Notes: generated by a model from the sequence alone, not told the origin. Counted from the first letter of the stretch, positions 1-9,169 are shown. The stretch: 48,194 nt of DNA from UBA9676 sp036522155 (GCA_036522155.1 DATDGI010000338.1:1-48194), one strand, 5' to 3'. Made by a program: numbers and translations.

Positions 1-2952
1 CGGGTCCGCGACGGCCTGGCCGAGATCGGCAAGAAGCTCGGCATCCCGCCGGTCGTGACCAACGACTCGCACTACACCCGCGAGGGCGACGCTCAATCGC
101 ACGACATGCTGTTGTGCATCCAGACCGGCAAGAGCCTGGCCGACGCGGACAGGTTCCGGTTCGAAGGCACCGGTTACTACATCAAGCCCGCCGCCGAGAT
201 GTACAGCCTGGACTCCAGCGACCTGTGGCGAGAGGGCTGCCGCAACAGCCAGCTCCTGATCGCCGGCCGCGTCGACACCGCCGGCATGTTCGACTTCGTC
301 AACCTGATGCCCAGGTTCCCCATCCCGGACGGCTTCGAGTCCGAGGAGGAGCTATTCCGCGCCGAGGTGTGGAAGGGCATGGACCGCCGCTACCCGGACG
401 GATACGACGAGCAGCGGCGCAAGCAAGCCGAATACGAGATCGAGATCATCTGCCAGATGGGCTTCCCGGCCTACTTCCTGGTCGTCGCCGACTTCATCAT
501 GTGGGCCAAGAACAACGGGATCCGGGTCGGCCCGGGCCGCGGGTCGGCGGCCGGGTCGGTCGTGTCCTTCGCGATGGGCATCACCGACCTGGACCCGATC
601 TCGCACGGCCTGGTCTTCGAGCGGTTCCTCAACCCCGAGCGCGTCTCCATGCCCGACGTTGACGTCGACTTCGATGAGCGCCGGCGCGGCGACGTCATCC
701 GGTACGTCACGGAGAAGTACGGCGATGACCGGGTCGCCCAGATCATCACCTACGGCACGATCAAGGCCAAGGCCGCGGTCAAGGACGCGGCCCGGGTCCT
801 CGGCTTCCCCTACGCGCTCGGCGACCGGATCACCAAGGCCTTCCCCCCGCCGATACTCGGCAAGGACATGCCGCTCGCGGGGGTGTTCGATCCCGATCAC
901 CCCCGGTACGGCGAGGCCGGCGAGATCCGCACCCTCTACCAGGCCGAGGCCGAGGTCAAGCAGGTCATCGACACCGCGCGCGGCCTGGAGGGCCTGATCC
1001 GCCAGGCCGGTGTGCACGCCGCTGGGGTGATCATGAGCAGCGAGCCGCTGCTCGACCACATCCCGGTATGGAAGCGCGAGGCCGACGGGGCGATCATCAC
1101 CCAGTTCGACTACCCCGCCTGCGAGGACATCGGCCTGCTCAAGATGGACTTCCTCGGCCTGCGCAACCTCACGGTGATCGAGGACGCCGTGGCCGGGATC
1201 AAGGCCAACCGGGGCATCGACATCGACCTCGACCAGCTGCCGCTGGACGACACGCCCACCTACGAGCTGCTCGCGCGCGGGGACACACTCGGTGTGTTCC
1301 AGCTGGACGGCAGCCCCATGCGGGCGCTGCTGCGGGCCATGCGGACCGACAAGTTCCTCGACATATCCGCGGTCATCGCGCTGTACCGGCCGGGTCCGAT
1401 GGCCAGCGCCCCGGTCTATGCCGACCGCAAGACCGGCCGGGCGCCGGTCACGCCGATCCATCCGGAGCTGGCCGAACCGCTGGGCGACATCCTGGGCGAG
1501 AGCTACGGCCTGCTGGTCTACCAGGAGGACGTGATGTTCGCGGCGCAGCGGCTGGCCGGGTACTCGGCCGGCAGCGCCGACCTGCTCCGCCGGGCCATGG
1601 GCAAGAAGAAGAAGGAGATCCTGGACAAGGAGTACGAGCCGTTCGCCGCCGGGATGAAGGCGAACGGGTACTCCGACAACGCGATCAAGACCATCTGGGA
1701 CGTGATGGTCCCGTTCTCCGGGTACGCCTTCAACAAGGCGCACGCGGCCGGCTACGCGCTCATCTCGTACTGGACCGCCTACCTGAAGGCGAACTTCCCG
1801 GCCGAGTACATGGCCGGCCTGCTCACCTCGGTGGCAGGTGACAAGGACAAGTCCGCGCTGTACCTCAACGAGTGCCGCCGGATGGGCATCAAGGTGCTGC
1901 CGCCGGACGTGAACGCCTCGACCGCGATGTTCACGCCGGTCGGCGGCGACATCCGGTTCGGCCTGGCCGCCGTCCGGAACGTCGGTGCGAACGTGGTGGA
2001 GGCGATCGTCGCGGCCCGCACCGGCAAGGGCCCGTTCACCAGCTTCAGCGACTTCCTGCGCAGGGTCCCGGTGAACGTCTGCAACAAGCGGGTCATCGAG
2101 TCGCTGATCAAGGCCGGCGCGTTCGACTCGCTTGAGCACCCGCGCAAGGGCCTGCTGCTCATCCACGAGCAGGCGATCGAGTCGGTGATCGACGTCAAGC
2201 GGAACGAGGCCATGGGCCAGGACTCGCTGTTCGGCGGGGACGCCGAGGCCGAGGCGTCGTTCGAGATCGGCGTGCCTGAAGGGGACTGGGACAAGCCCAC
2301 CCTGCTCGCCTTCGAGCGGGAGATGCTCGGCCTGTACGTGTCCGACCACCCGCTGCTCGGCGTCGAGCACATCCTGTCCGCCGCCACCGACTGCTCGGTC
2401 GGCCAGCTCATCGGCTCGGCCGAGGGTGATGCCGAACGAGGTGCCCGGGGCGACCGCCCGGATGCCCAGCAGGTCACCGTGGGCGGCATCCTGTCCGGAC
2501 TGCAGCGCAAGGTCACCCGGCAGGGCATGCCGTGGGCGGCAGCCACGCTGGAGGACCTGGAAGGCGCGATCGAGGTGATGTTCTTCCCGCACACCTACGC
2601 CGAGTGCGCGCCGCTGCTGGCCGACGACGCGATCGTGATCGTGAAGGGCCGCCTCGACCGCCGGGACGAGTCGCCCAAGCTGGTCGCCAGGGAGGTGAGC
2701 GCGCCGGATCTGACGTCCGGCCAGAGCGGCCCTTTCGTGGTCTCGCTGCCGGTGCAGCGGTGCGTCGCCCCGGTGGTGGACCGGCTGCACGAGGTGCTGC
2801 GCGGCCACCCAGGGCTGGCTGAGGTGCATCTGCGGCTGTGCAACGGCCGCCGGACCACCGTGGTCAAGCTGGACGACAAGCTGCGGGTCACGCCCTCACC
2901 CAGCCTGCTGGCCGACCTCAAGCAGCTGCTCGGCCCGGGCTGTGTCGGCTAG
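1..2952 (+). CDS. dnaE: DNA polymerase III alpha subunit (5' truncated by the window edge)
   Basis: Catalytic subunit of the replicative DNA polymerase III. The open frame runs in from base 1, so an N-terminal part (most of the PHP domain) lies outside; 983 residues are visible. The first visible residues (NDSHYT, LLCIQTGK) are the end of the PHP domain. The palm carries the C-family signature PDVDVDF, with the two catalytic aspartates encoded at 661-663 and 667-669. It follows GPGRGSAAGS, a conserved nucleotide-binding stretch. Further on are GVHAAGVIMS, the DGSPMRALL region, ALYRPGPM and the finger segment SGYAFNKAHAAGYA. The C-terminal third holds the helix-hairpin-helix region (about 1900-2160) and an OB fold (about 2470-2700). 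The length and full domain set fit DnaE1 rather than the shorter ImuC/DnaE2. Its TAG stop shares the palindrome CTAG (2949-2952) with the stop of the convergent ABC permease. Identification is secure. Confidence 0.97.
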   Translation, partial: RVRDGLAEIGKKLGIPPVVTNDSHYTREGDAQSHDMLLCIQTGKSLADADRFRFEGTGYYIKPAAEMYSLDSSDLWREGCRNSQLLIAGRVDTAGMFDFVNLMPRFPIPDGFESEEELFRAEVWKGMDRRYPDGYDEQRRKQAEYEIEIICQMGFPAYFLVVADFIMWAKNNGIRVGPGRGSAAGSVVSFAMGITDLDPISHGLVFERFLNPERVSMPDVDVDFDERRRGDVIRYVTEKYGDDRVAQIITYGTIKAKAAVKDAARVLGFPYALGDRITKAFPPPILGKDMPLAGVFDPDHPRYGEAGEIRTLYQAEAEVKQVIDTARGLEGLIRQAGVHAAGVIMSSEPLLDHIPVWKREADGAIITQFDYPACEDIGLLKMDFLGLRNLTVIEDAVAGIKANRGIDIDLDQLPLDDTPTYELLARGDTLGVFQLDGSPMRALLRAMRTDKFLDISAVIALYRPGPMASAPVYADRKTGRAPVTPIHPELAEPLGDILGESYGLLVYQEDVMFAAQRLAGYSAGSADLLRRAMGKKKKEILDKEYEPFAAGMKANGYSDNAIKTIWDVMVPFSGYAFNKAHAAGYALISYWTAYLKANFPAEYMAGLLTSVAGDKDKSALYLNECRRMGIKVLPPDVNASTAMFTPVGGDIRFGLAAVRNVGANVVEAIVAARTGKGPFTSFSDFLRRVPVNVCNKRVIESLIKAGAFDSLEHPRKGLLLIHEQAIESVIDVKRNEAMGQDSLFGGDAEAEASFEIGVPEGDWDKPTLLAFEREMLGLYVSDHPLLGVEHILSAATDCSVGQLIGSAEGDAERGARGDRPDAQQVTVGGILSGLQRKVTRQGMPWAAATLEDLEGAIEVMFFPHTYAECAPLLADDAIVIVKGRLDRRDESPKLVAREVSAPDLTSGQSGPFVVSLPVQRCVAPVVDRLHEVLRGHPGLAEVHLRLCNGRRTTVVKLDDKLRVTPSPSLLADLKQLLGPGCVG

Positions 2953-3800
2953 GCGTCGCGGCGCCTGAGCAGGTAGGCCCCGGCGATCAGCAGCAGTGCC
3001 GTCCAGCCGCAGAACACGGCGAACCCTTCCCACGGGGTCAGCAGCGCCCCGGACTGCTGCTGGTCCGCGGTGATCAGCTGACCCGCGATCGTCGGCGCGT
3101 AGGCGTGGATGTGGGCGCCCCAGCTGTACGGGAGCAGGCCGGTCAGCGGGAAGATCACCAGCACCAGGCCGATGACCGTGGTGATGGCGCCCGCGGTGTG
3201 CCTGATCAGCGACCCGATGGCCAGCGCGAACAGGCCGAGCACGGTCAGGTAGAGGCCGGACCCGATGACGGCCCGGGTTACCCCCGGCTGGCTCAGCGAC
3301 ACGGAGACCTTGCTGTGCACGATGGCCGCGCCGACGAAGAAGCAGCCGAACGACACGATCTCGGCCACCACGAACACCAGCACCGCGAAGACCAGGCACT
3401 TCGCGATCAGGACCGGAATCCGGCGCGGCACGGCGAGCAGGGTGGCCCGGATGGTGCCCGAACTGTATTCGGAGGTGATCACCAGCGCGCCGAGCACGCA
3501 GATGGCGAGCTGGCCCAGCCCGAGCCCGGTGCCCAGGATGAAGCCCACCGGATCGGTGGTCAGCCCGCTGGCGCGTTCGCCGCGCCTGCCCGCGCTCAGC
3601 GCGTGGACCGTCAGCAAGGTGAGCAGGGAGGTCAGCCCGATGCTCACGATCACGAAAATGATCAGCGTCCAGAGCGTGGAACGGACCGAGCGGATCTTGG
3701 TCCATTCGGTGAGCAGCAGGCGGCCGAATCCGGCCCGGCGGCCGGTGGCCGGGCCGGCCGGCCCGGTGGCCGGGATGGTGACCGGGCTGGCGGAGGTCAT
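2949..3800 (-). CDS. ABC-2 type transporter permease
   Basis: Membrane partner of the ATPase encoded just upstream on the same strand; together they form an ABC-2 exporter of unknown cargo. The 283-residue product has a short cytoplasmic N-terminus followed by LLLTEWTKIRSVRST, a start typical of actinobacterial ABC-2 permeases. It then has about six hydrophobic segments, near residues 42-65, 100-125, 145-180, 190-215, 220-240 and 255-278. The motif SEYSSGTIRATLLAVPRR before the third segment is characteristic of the family. The ATG at 3798-3800 overlaps the ATPase stop (ATGA), indicating translational coupling. The 3' end overlaps the dnaE stop. Substrate cannot be told from sequence; antibiotic or lipid export is common in the family but is inference only. 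Confidence 0.88.
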   Translation of the reverse strand: MTSASPVTIPATGPAGPATGRRAGFGRLLLTEWTKIRSVRSTLWTLIIFVIVSIGLTSLLTLLTVHALSAGRRGERASGLTTDPVGFILGTGLGLGQLAICVLGALVITSEYSSGTIRATLLAVPRRIPVLIAKCLVFAVLVFVVAEIVSFGCFFVGAAIVHSKVSVSLSQPGVTRAVIGSGLYLTVLGLFALAIGSLIRHTAGAITTVIGLVLVIFPLTGLLPYSWGAHIHAYAPTIAGQLITADQQQSGALLTPWEGFAVFCGWTALLLIAGAYLLRRRDA

Positions 3801-4804
3801 CGGTTCCTCCCCTCGGCGGCGCTGGCCGCCGGTTCGGCGTCGGCCGCCGGTCCCGGGGCGGGGGCGGCCGGGGCGGCCTGGACGCGGGCCACGCCACCGT
3901 ATTCCACGCTGCCGGCGGTGAGTTCCATGAACGCTTCCTCCAGCGAGGCGAGCTGCGGGGTCAGCTCGTGCAGGACGATCCCGCGCGCGGCGGCGATCTC
4001 GCCGATCCGGGGCGCGTCCAGGCCGGTGACGTTCAGGGCGTCACCCCGGCCGCCGTTGGCCTGCTGGGTGGTCACCTTGCCGCCCTCGGCGGCGAGCAGA
4101 TCGGTGAGCGTGGCCGCCTGCGGCGAGCGGACCAGCACCGAGTGCTCGGAGCTGCGCTCGATGAACTCGTGGGTGGGGCAGTCGGCGATCAGCTTGCCCT
4201 TGCCGATCACGATCAGGTGGTCGGCGGTGACCGCCATCTCGTTCATCAGATGGCTGGACACGAAGATGGTGCGCCCGTCGGCGGCCAGCTGCTTCATCAG
4301 GTTCCTGACCCACAGGATGCCCTCCGGGTCGAGCCCGTTGACCGGCTCGTCCAGCAGCAGCACCCGCGGGTCGCCGAGCAGCGCCGCCGCGATCCCGACC
4401 CGCTGGCTCATGCCGAGTGAGTAGGTCCTGGTCCGCTTGCGCCCCACCGCGCTGAGCCCGACCAGGCTGAGCACCTCGTCCACCCGGCGGCGCGGCACGC
4501 CCTGCGACTCGGCCAGGAACAGCAGATGGTTGTAGGCACTGCGGCCCGGGTGCATCGACTTGGCCTCCAGCAGCGCCCCGACCGTGCGCAGCGGCTGGGG
4601 CAGCTGCTCGTACCGCAGGCCGTCGATGGTCGCGGTCCCCGACTGGGGCCGGTCCAGGCCGAGGACCAGCCGCATCGTGGTCGATTTGCCGGCCCCGTTC
4701 GGCCCCAGGAAGCCGGTCACCCGGCCAGGGGAAACATCGAACGTCAGGTGGTCGACCGCAAGCTTGTCCCCGTAGCGCTTGGTGAGGTCGCGTACCTCGA
4801 TCAT
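3797..4804 (-). CDS. ABC transporter ATP-binding protein (ABC-2 exporter)
   Basis: ATPase of an exporter, about 335 residues. It has Walker A GPNGAGKSTT near residue 35, the signature YSLGMSQRVGIA, Walker B VLLLDEPVNGLDPEG, and the switch histidine in FVSSHLMNEM. The C-terminal 100 residues form the extra domain of DrrA/BcrA-type ATPases and end in an Ala/Pro-rich tail. The start chosen is ATG 4802-4804 (MIEVRDLTKRYG), preceded by GAGAGGACCCAG. The frame stays open 14 codons further upstream but those residues (MSCSGGHRTGERTQ) do not look like family sequence. The gene is coupled to the permease by a 4-base overlap. It is divergent from the membrane-protein gene at 4949, so the 144-bp gap probably holds both promoters. 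Confidence 0.9.
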   Translation of the reverse strand: MIEVRDLTKRYGDKLAVDHLTFDVSPGRVTGFLGPNGAGKSTTMRLVLGLDRPQSGTATIDGLRYEQLPQPLRTVGALLEAKSMHPGRSAYNHLLFLAESQGVPRRRVDEVLSLVGLSAVGRKRTRTYSLGMSQRVGIAAALLGDPRVLLLDEPVNGLDPEGILWVRNLMKQLAADGRTIFVSSHLMNEMAVTADHLIVIGKGKLIADCPTHEFIERSSEHSVLVRSPQAATLTDLLAAEGGKVTTQQANGGRGDALNVTGLDAPRIGEIAAARGIVLHELTPQLASLEEAFMELTAGSVEYGGVARVQAAPAAPAPGPAADAEPAASAAEGRNR

Positions 4805-4932
4805 CTGGGTCCTCTCACCGGTGCGGTGCCCGCCGGAACAGGACACACGGTAGCAAGGTTTGGTGACCGTTCACGGCGGCGCCCGCCCGCGCCCGCGGCG
4901 CTCCGGCCAGGCCGGCCGCGGGCCCGGTCGCG

Positions 4933-4938
4933 TACGCT
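4933..4938 (+). promoter_or_regulatory. Candidate -10 box (TACGCT) for the membrane-protein gene at 4949
   Basis: TACGCT matches the actinobacterial TANNNT -10 consensus and lies 10 bases before the ATG at 4949, which would give a very short or absent leader. No convincing -35 box was found. Confidence 0.4.
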
Positions 4939-4948
4939 GCTCCCCACC

Positions 4949-5518
4949 ATGACTGTGCTGCCCGAGCCACCCGATGCCGTCCTGCCCGGCGCGGCCCGGC
5001 CGGTGCGCGCGCTTGATCTCGGCCCGGCGGCGGTCGCCGCCAGCCTGGCCGTGGCCGCCGGGACCGCGCTGCTGGGCCTGCTGGCCGGCTACGGCTGGTC
5101 GCTGCTGGCGCCCCGTGCCCAGCTGGTGATGATCAGCCCGGGATCGGCCGGCCTGGTCCAGGTCGAGACCACCGCCTTCATCGCCGCCGACGCCGTGTTC
5201 TGCCTGCTGACCGTGGCTGGTGGGGTGGTCTCCGGGGCACTCGGCTACCTGCTGGCGGTGCGCCGGTACGGCCCGCTGGCCATGGCCGGGGTGCTCGCGG
5301 GCGCCCTCGCCGCCGCCTACCTCGCGCGCTGGGTGGGGGAGAGGTCCGGGCTCGCCACCTTCCACCACCTGCTGGCGACCCTGCCCGCCGGTGCCCATCT
5401 GAGCGACGCGCTGACCCTGGGGGCGACCGGCGCGCTGGCGTTCTGGCCACTGGCGGCCGGCCTGGTGGCCGGCGGACTGGCGGCGACGGCCGCCAGCGGG
5501 CGCCGGGGCGCTCCGTAG
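4949..5518 (+). CDS. Small four-helix membrane protein (DUF2567-like)
   Basis: A 189-residue integral membrane protein of unknown function. Four hydrophobic segments are visible, near residues 28-52, 73-97, 102-122 and 155-180. The first two are separated by an extracytoplasmic-looking loop rich in small polar residues. The open frame extends far upstream, but that part overlaps the divergent ABC ATPase and has shadow-frame composition. The ATG at 4949 gives MTVLPEPPDAVLPG and a sensible hydrophilic N-terminus. The length, helix layout and position directly before hisD resemble the DUF2567 membrane proteins of actinobacteria; this family link is from memory and moderate. The gene ends 9 bases before hisD, but hisD has its own -10 box inside the 3' end, so it may not be part of the his transcript. 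Confidence 0.75.
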   Translation: MTVLPEPPDAVLPGAARPVRALDLGPAAVAASLAVAAGTALLGLLAGYGWSLLAPRAQLVMISPGSAGLVQVETTAFIAADAVFCLLTVAGGVVSGALGYLLAVRRYGPLAMAGVLAGALAAAYLARWVGERSGLATFHHLLATLPAGAHLSDALTLGATGALAFWPLAAGLVAGGLAATAASGRRGAP

Positions 5519-5521
5519 ACT
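5516..5521 (+). promoter_or_regulatory. -10 box (TAGACT) for a leaderless hisD transcript
   Basis: TAGACT lies six bases before the GTG of hisD (5528), so transcription would begin at or next to the start codon. No purine-rich ribosome-binding site separates box and start. This arrangement recurs at polA, coaE, the ANTAR regulator and the DMT-like gene. Confidence 0.55.
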
Positions 5522-5527
5522 GGGCGG

Positions 5528-6856
5528 GTGCTGGCCAGAATCGATCTTCGCGGGCAGCCGGCCACCGCCCTGAACAGGCAGAAGCTGGCCGGGGTGCTGC
5601 CGCGCGCCGGGCTGGACACCGAAGCCGCGGTCGCGCGGGTCCGCCCGATCTGCGAGGACGTCCGCCGGCGCGGGGCGGCGGCGGTACGCGAGTACACCGC
5701 CCGCTTCGACGGTGCCGACCTGCCCTCCACCCGGGTCCCGGCGCAGGCGCTGGCGGATGCCCTGGCCGCGCTGGACCCGGCGGTCCGGGCCGCACTGGCG
5801 GAGGCGATCCGGCGGGCCCGGCTGGTGCACGAGGCCCAGCGGCCCGCGAGCCAGGTCACGCAGGTCGCGCCGGGCACCACCGTCACCGAGCGCTACGTGC
5901 CGGTGGGCCGGGCCGGGGTCTACGTCCCCGGCGGGCTGGTGGCCTACCCCTCCTCGGTGGTGATGAACGTCATCCCGGCCCAGGTGGCCGGCGTGCCGCA
6001 GATCGCGGTGGCGTCGCCGCCGCAGGCGGCCCGCGGTGGCGTGCCCGCGCCGGCCGTGCTCGCCGCCTGCGCGCTGCTCGGGATCGAGGAGGTGCACGCC
6101 GCGGGCGGCGCGCAGGCGATCGCCATGCTCGGATACGGCACCGCTGACTGTGCCCCGGTGGACGTGATCACCGGCCCCGGTAACGTCTACGTGGCCGCGG
6201 CCAAGCGGGTGCTGCTTGGCACCGTCGGCACGGATGCGGAGGCCGGCCCGACCGAGGTCGCGATCATCGCCGACCACACGGCCGACCCGGAGTTCGTGGC
6301 CGCCGACCTCATCGCCCAGGCCGAGCACGACCCGCTCGCCGCCTGCCTGCTGATCACGACCGACCCGGCCCTCGCCGACCGCACGGACAAGGCGCTCGGG
6401 CCCCTGGTGGCCGCCACCCGCCACCGGGACCGGGTGACGCGGGCGCTGGCCGGCCAGGCCGCCTGTGTGCTGGTGGACGACACCAGCGCCGCGCTCGCGG
6501 TCGCCGACGCCTGGGCACCCGAGCACCTGGAGATCCAGGCCGGCGACGCCTTCGCGCTGGCGGCCCGGGTACGCAACGCCGGCGCCATCTTCGTCGGCCC
6601 CTACGCGCCCGTGTCGCTGGGCGATTACCTGGCCGGGTCGAACCATGTGCTGCCCACCGGGGGCACCGCCCGGCACACCGGCGGGCTGTCGGTGCTGTCG
6701 TTCCTGCGCGGCATCCACGTCGTGGAGTGCGACAAACCCGGACTCGCCGACGTCGCGCCGCACATCGACGCCCTGGGCGGGGCCGAGGATCTGGCCGCCC
6801 ACGTCGCCGCCGTCCGCATCCGCGTCCCGGCCGGCCACCCCGGAGGGGAGACGTGA
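5528..6856 (+). CDS. hisD: Histidinol dehydrogenase
   Basis: Catalyses the last two steps of histidine synthesis (L-histidinol to L-histidine via histidinal, using NAD+ and a zinc site). The 442-residue product is full length. Visible family motifs are PVGRAGVYVPGG, the nucleotide/substrate stretch VDVITGPGNVYVAAAKR, GPTEVAIIAD, AQAEHDP (Gln and His zinc ligands), PEHLEI (Glu and catalytic His) and GDYLAGSNHVLPTGG (Asp ligand). Start is the GTG at 5528, placed at the expected transcription start of TAGACT (5516-5521). This is the first gene of the his operon; its TGA overlaps the hisC ATG (TGATG). Confidence 0.97.
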   Translation: MLARIDLRGQPATALNRQKLAGVLPRAGLDTEAAVARVRPICEDVRRRGAAAVREYTARFDGADLPSTRVPAQALADALAALDPAVRAALAEAIRRARLVHEAQRPASQVTQVAPGTTVTERYVPVGRAGVYVPGGLVAYPSSVVMNVIPAQVAGVPQIAVASPPQAARGGVPAPAVLAACALLGIEEVHAAGGAQAIAMLGYGTADCAPVDVITGPGNVYVAAAKRVLLGTVGTDAEAGPTEVAIIADHTADPEFVAADLIAQAEHDPLAACLLITTDPALADRTDKALGPLVAATRHRDRVTRALAGQAACVLVDDTSAALAVADAWAPEHLEIQAGDAFALAARVRNAGAIFVGPYAPVSLGDYLAGSNHVLPTGGTARHTGGLSVLSFLRGIHVVECDKPGLADVAPHIDALGGAEDLAAHVAAVRIRVPAGHPGGET

Positions 6857-7953
6857 TGCTACCGGAGTGGCTGCCGGTCCGGCCCGCCCTGGCCGGGCGG
6901 GCGGCCTACGGGGCACCCCAGCTGGACGTGCCGGTCCGGCTGAACACCAACGAGAACCCCTATCCGCCCTCGGCCCGGCTGGCCGCGGCCATCACGGCCG
7001 CGGTCGCGGAGGTGGCGGGCACCCTGAACCGCTACCCGGACACCGATGCCCTCGCCCTCCGCGCCGACCTCGCTGGCTACCTCGGGCACGGCCTCACCGG
7101 CCGCCAGGTCTGGGCGGCCAACGGCTCGAACGAGATCATCCAGCAACTGCTGCAGGCCTTCGGCGGCCCCGGCCGGGCCGCGCTCGGGTTCGAGCCCTCG
7201 TACTCGATGCACCCGCTCATCTGCCAGGCCACCGCCACCGGGTGGATCAGCGGGGCCCGCGACCGCGACTTCGGGCTCGACCCGGAGCGGGCGGTCCAGG
7301 CCGTCCGCCGCCACCAGCCGGACCTGGTGTTCCTCACCTCACCGAACAACCCGACCGGCGGCTCGCTGCCGCTGGCCGCGATCGACGCCATCTGCGCCGC
7401 CGCCCCCGGGATGGTGGTCGTGGACGAGGCCTACGCCGAGTTCGCCCGCGACCCCAGCGCCACCGCGCTGGCGCTGCTGCCCCGCTGCCCGCGGCTGGTC
7501 GTCACCCGCACCATGTCCAAGGCGTTCGCGCTGGCCGGTGCCCGGGTCGGCTACCTGGCCGCGGACCCGGCGGTGGTCGAGGCGCTGCTGCTGGTCCGCC
7601 TGCCCTATCACCTGTCGGCCGTCACCCAGGCGGTGGCCCGGGCCGCGCTCGCCCACGCGGCCGAGCCGCTGGCCACCGTCACCACCCTGCGCGCGCAGCG
7701 CGACGCGGCCGCGGCCTGGCTGCGTGACCAGGGGCTGACGGGGGCCGGCTCGGACGCGAACTTCATCCTGTTCGGCGAGTTCGGCGACGCCCACCGGATC
7801 TGGCAGGCGCTGCTGTCCCGCGGCGTGCTGATCCGGGAGGTGGGCCCGCCCGGCTGGCTGCGGGTGAGCATCGGCACCCCGGCCGAGATGGATGCGTTCC
7901 GCGCGGCCCTGCTGCCGGTGCTGGACGCGGACCGGGAAGGGGCCCGCCGGTGA
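6856..7953 (+). CDS. hisC: Histidinol-phosphate aminotransferase
   Basis: PLP-dependent transaminase converting imidazole-acetol phosphate to histidinol phosphate. The product is 365 residues. The N-terminal RLNTNENPYPP motif is typical, followed by ANGSNEIIQQLLQAFGGPG, the PLP-contacting TSPNNPTG, VVVDEAYAEF, and the Schiff-base lysine K222 in TMSKAFALAGARVGY. Start: ATG 6856, preceded by GGAGGGGAG at the end of hisD. A GTG one codon earlier (6853) is an alternative. The longer open frame to 6727 is only shadow of hisD. The stop overlaps hisB by four bases (GTGA). Confidence 0.96.
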   Translation: MLPEWLPVRPALAGRAAYGAPQLDVPVRLNTNENPYPPSARLAAAITAAVAEVAGTLNRYPDTDALALRADLAGYLGHGLTGRQVWAANGSNEIIQQLLQAFGGPGRAALGFEPSYSMHPLICQATATGWISGARDRDFGLDPERAVQAVRRHQPDLVFLTSPNNPTGGSLPLAAIDAICAAAPGMVVVDEAYAEFARDPSATALALLPRCPRLVVTRTMSKAFALAGARVGYLAADPAVVEALLLVRLPYHLSAVTQAVARAALAHAAEPLATVTTLRAQRDAAAAWLRDQGLTGAGSDANFILFGEFGDAHRIWQALLSRGVLIREVGPPGWLRVSIGTPAEMDAFRAALLPVLDADREGARR

Positions 7954-8537
7954 GCCGGGCCGCCCGCCAGCAGCGGATCACCGGGGAGACCTCGGTCCTG
8001 GTCGAACTGGACCTGGACGGCACCGGCATCGCCCGGGTGAGCACCGGCGTGCCGTTCTTCGACCACATGCTCGCCCAGCTGGCCAAGCACGGCCTGCTCG
8101 ACCTGACCGTCCAGGCGCAGGGTGACATCGAGGTGGACGCGCACCACACCGTCGAGGACACCGCGATCACCCTCGGCCAGGCGCTGCGGACGGCGCTGGG
8201 TGACAAGGCGGGCATCAGCCGGTTCGGCGACGCGGTCGTGCCGCTGGACGAAACGCTGGCCCGCGCGGCCGTGGACGTGTCCGGCCGGCCCTACCTGGTG
8301 CACTCCGAGCCGGCCGGGATGGCCCCGCTGATCGGCAGCTACGACACCACCCTGACCCGGCACTTCTTCGAGTCGCTGACCGCCGCCGCGGGTATCTGCC
8401 TGCACCTGAGCGTCACCGGCCGCAACCCGCACCACCTGGTCGAGGCCCAGTTCAAGGCGGTGGCCAGGGCGCTGCGGGCGGCGGTGGCCCCGGACCCGCG
8501 GGCGACCGGCGTGCCCAGCACCAAGGGCGTCCTGTGA
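7950..8537 (+). CDS. hisB: Imidazoleglycerol-phosphate dehydratase
   Basis: Manganese-dependent dehydratase of histidine synthesis (IGP to imidazole-acetol phosphate). The 195-residue monofunctional form has no fused histidinol phosphatase, as usual in actinobacteria. Metal-binding motifs are FFDHMLAQLAKHG, VDAHHTVEDTAI and, in the second half-repeat, TRHFFESL and NPHHLVEAQFKA. The GTG start overlaps the hisC stop, and the TGA overlaps the hisH GTG. Confidence 0.96.
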   Translation: MSRAARQQRITGETSVLVELDLDGTGIARVSTGVPFFDHMLAQLAKHGLLDLTVQAQGDIEVDAHHTVEDTAITLGQALRTALGDKAGISRFGDAVVPLDETLARAAVDVSGRPYLVHSEPAGMAPLIGSYDTTLTRHFFESLTAAAGICLHLSVTGRNPHHLVEAQFKAVARALRAAVAPDPRATGVPSTKGVL

Positions 8538-9169
8538 AACCACGGGTCGTGGTGCTCGACTACGGCTCAGGGAACCTCCGTTCGGCCGAGCGGGCACTGG
8601 CCCGGGCCGGCGCGGACGTGCAGGTGACCGCGGACGCCGGGGCCGCACTGGCCGCCGACGGGCTGGTGGTGCCGGGGGTGGGTGCGTTCGCCGCGTGCAT
8701 GTCCGGGCTGCTGGCGGTCCGCGGCGACCAGGTGATCGACCGGCGGCTGGCCGGGTCCCGGCCGGTGCTCGGCATCTGTGTCGGCATGCAGGTGCTGTTC
8801 GCCGAGGGCGTCGAGCACGGCATCCGCACGCCCGGGTGCGGGCAGTGGCCGGGTACGGTGGACCGGCTGACCGCACCGGTGCTGCCCCACATGGGCTGGA
8901 ACACGGTCGAGGCGGCGGCCGGCTCGGCCCTGCTGGCCGGGCTGGCGGAGGAGCGATTCTACTTCGTCCACTCCTACGCCGCCCGCACCCTGCCGTTCCC
9001 GCCCGGCCCGCCCCGGCTGGCGCCGCCGCTGGTCAGCTGGGCCTGCCACGGAGAGCGGTTCATCGCCGCGGTCGAGAACGGCCCGCTGTGCGCGACCCAG
9101 TTCCATCCCGAGAAGTCCGGCGACGCGGGGGCGGCGCTGCTGGCCAACTGGCTGGAGACCATCCGATGA
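8534..9169 (+). CDS. hisH: Imidazole glycerol phosphate synthase, glutaminase subunit
   Basis: Class I glutamine amidotransferase that feeds ammonia to HisF. In the 211-residue product the nucleophile is C82 in LGICVGMQVLF, and the triad is completed by H191 and E193 in TQFHPEKSG. VVPGVGAFAACM carries the oxyanion-strand region. The N-terminus VVVLDYGSGNLRS is characteristic of HisH. GTG start, overlapping hisB by four bases; the stop overlaps the priA ATG. Its partner HisF is encoded two genes downstream, so the complex is encoded within one transcript. Confidence 0.96.
   Translation: MKPRVVVLDYGSGNLRSAERALARAGADVQVTADAGAALAADGLVVPGVGAFAACMSGLLAVRGDQVIDRRLAGSRPVLGICVGMQVLFAEGVEHGIRTPGCGQWPGTVDRLTAPVLPHMGWNTVEAAAGSALLAGLAEERFYFVHSYAARTLPFPPGPPRLAPPLVSWACHGERFIAAVENGPLCATQFHPEKSGDAGAALLANWLETIR

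Noticed and set aside
352..2829. Minus-strand open frame of 825 codons opposite dnaE
   Set aside because: Composition of a shadow frame; dnaE motifs are continuous on the plus strand.
2838..4424. Plus-strand open frame of 528 codons across the ABC exporter genes
   Set aside because: Antisense to two motif-complete ABC genes; Gln/Arg/Gly-rich shadow composition.
4871..6916. Minus-strand open frame of 681 codons opposite the membrane-protein gene and hisD
   Set aside because: Gly/Arg/His-rich shadow sequence; hisD and its residues are on the plus strand.
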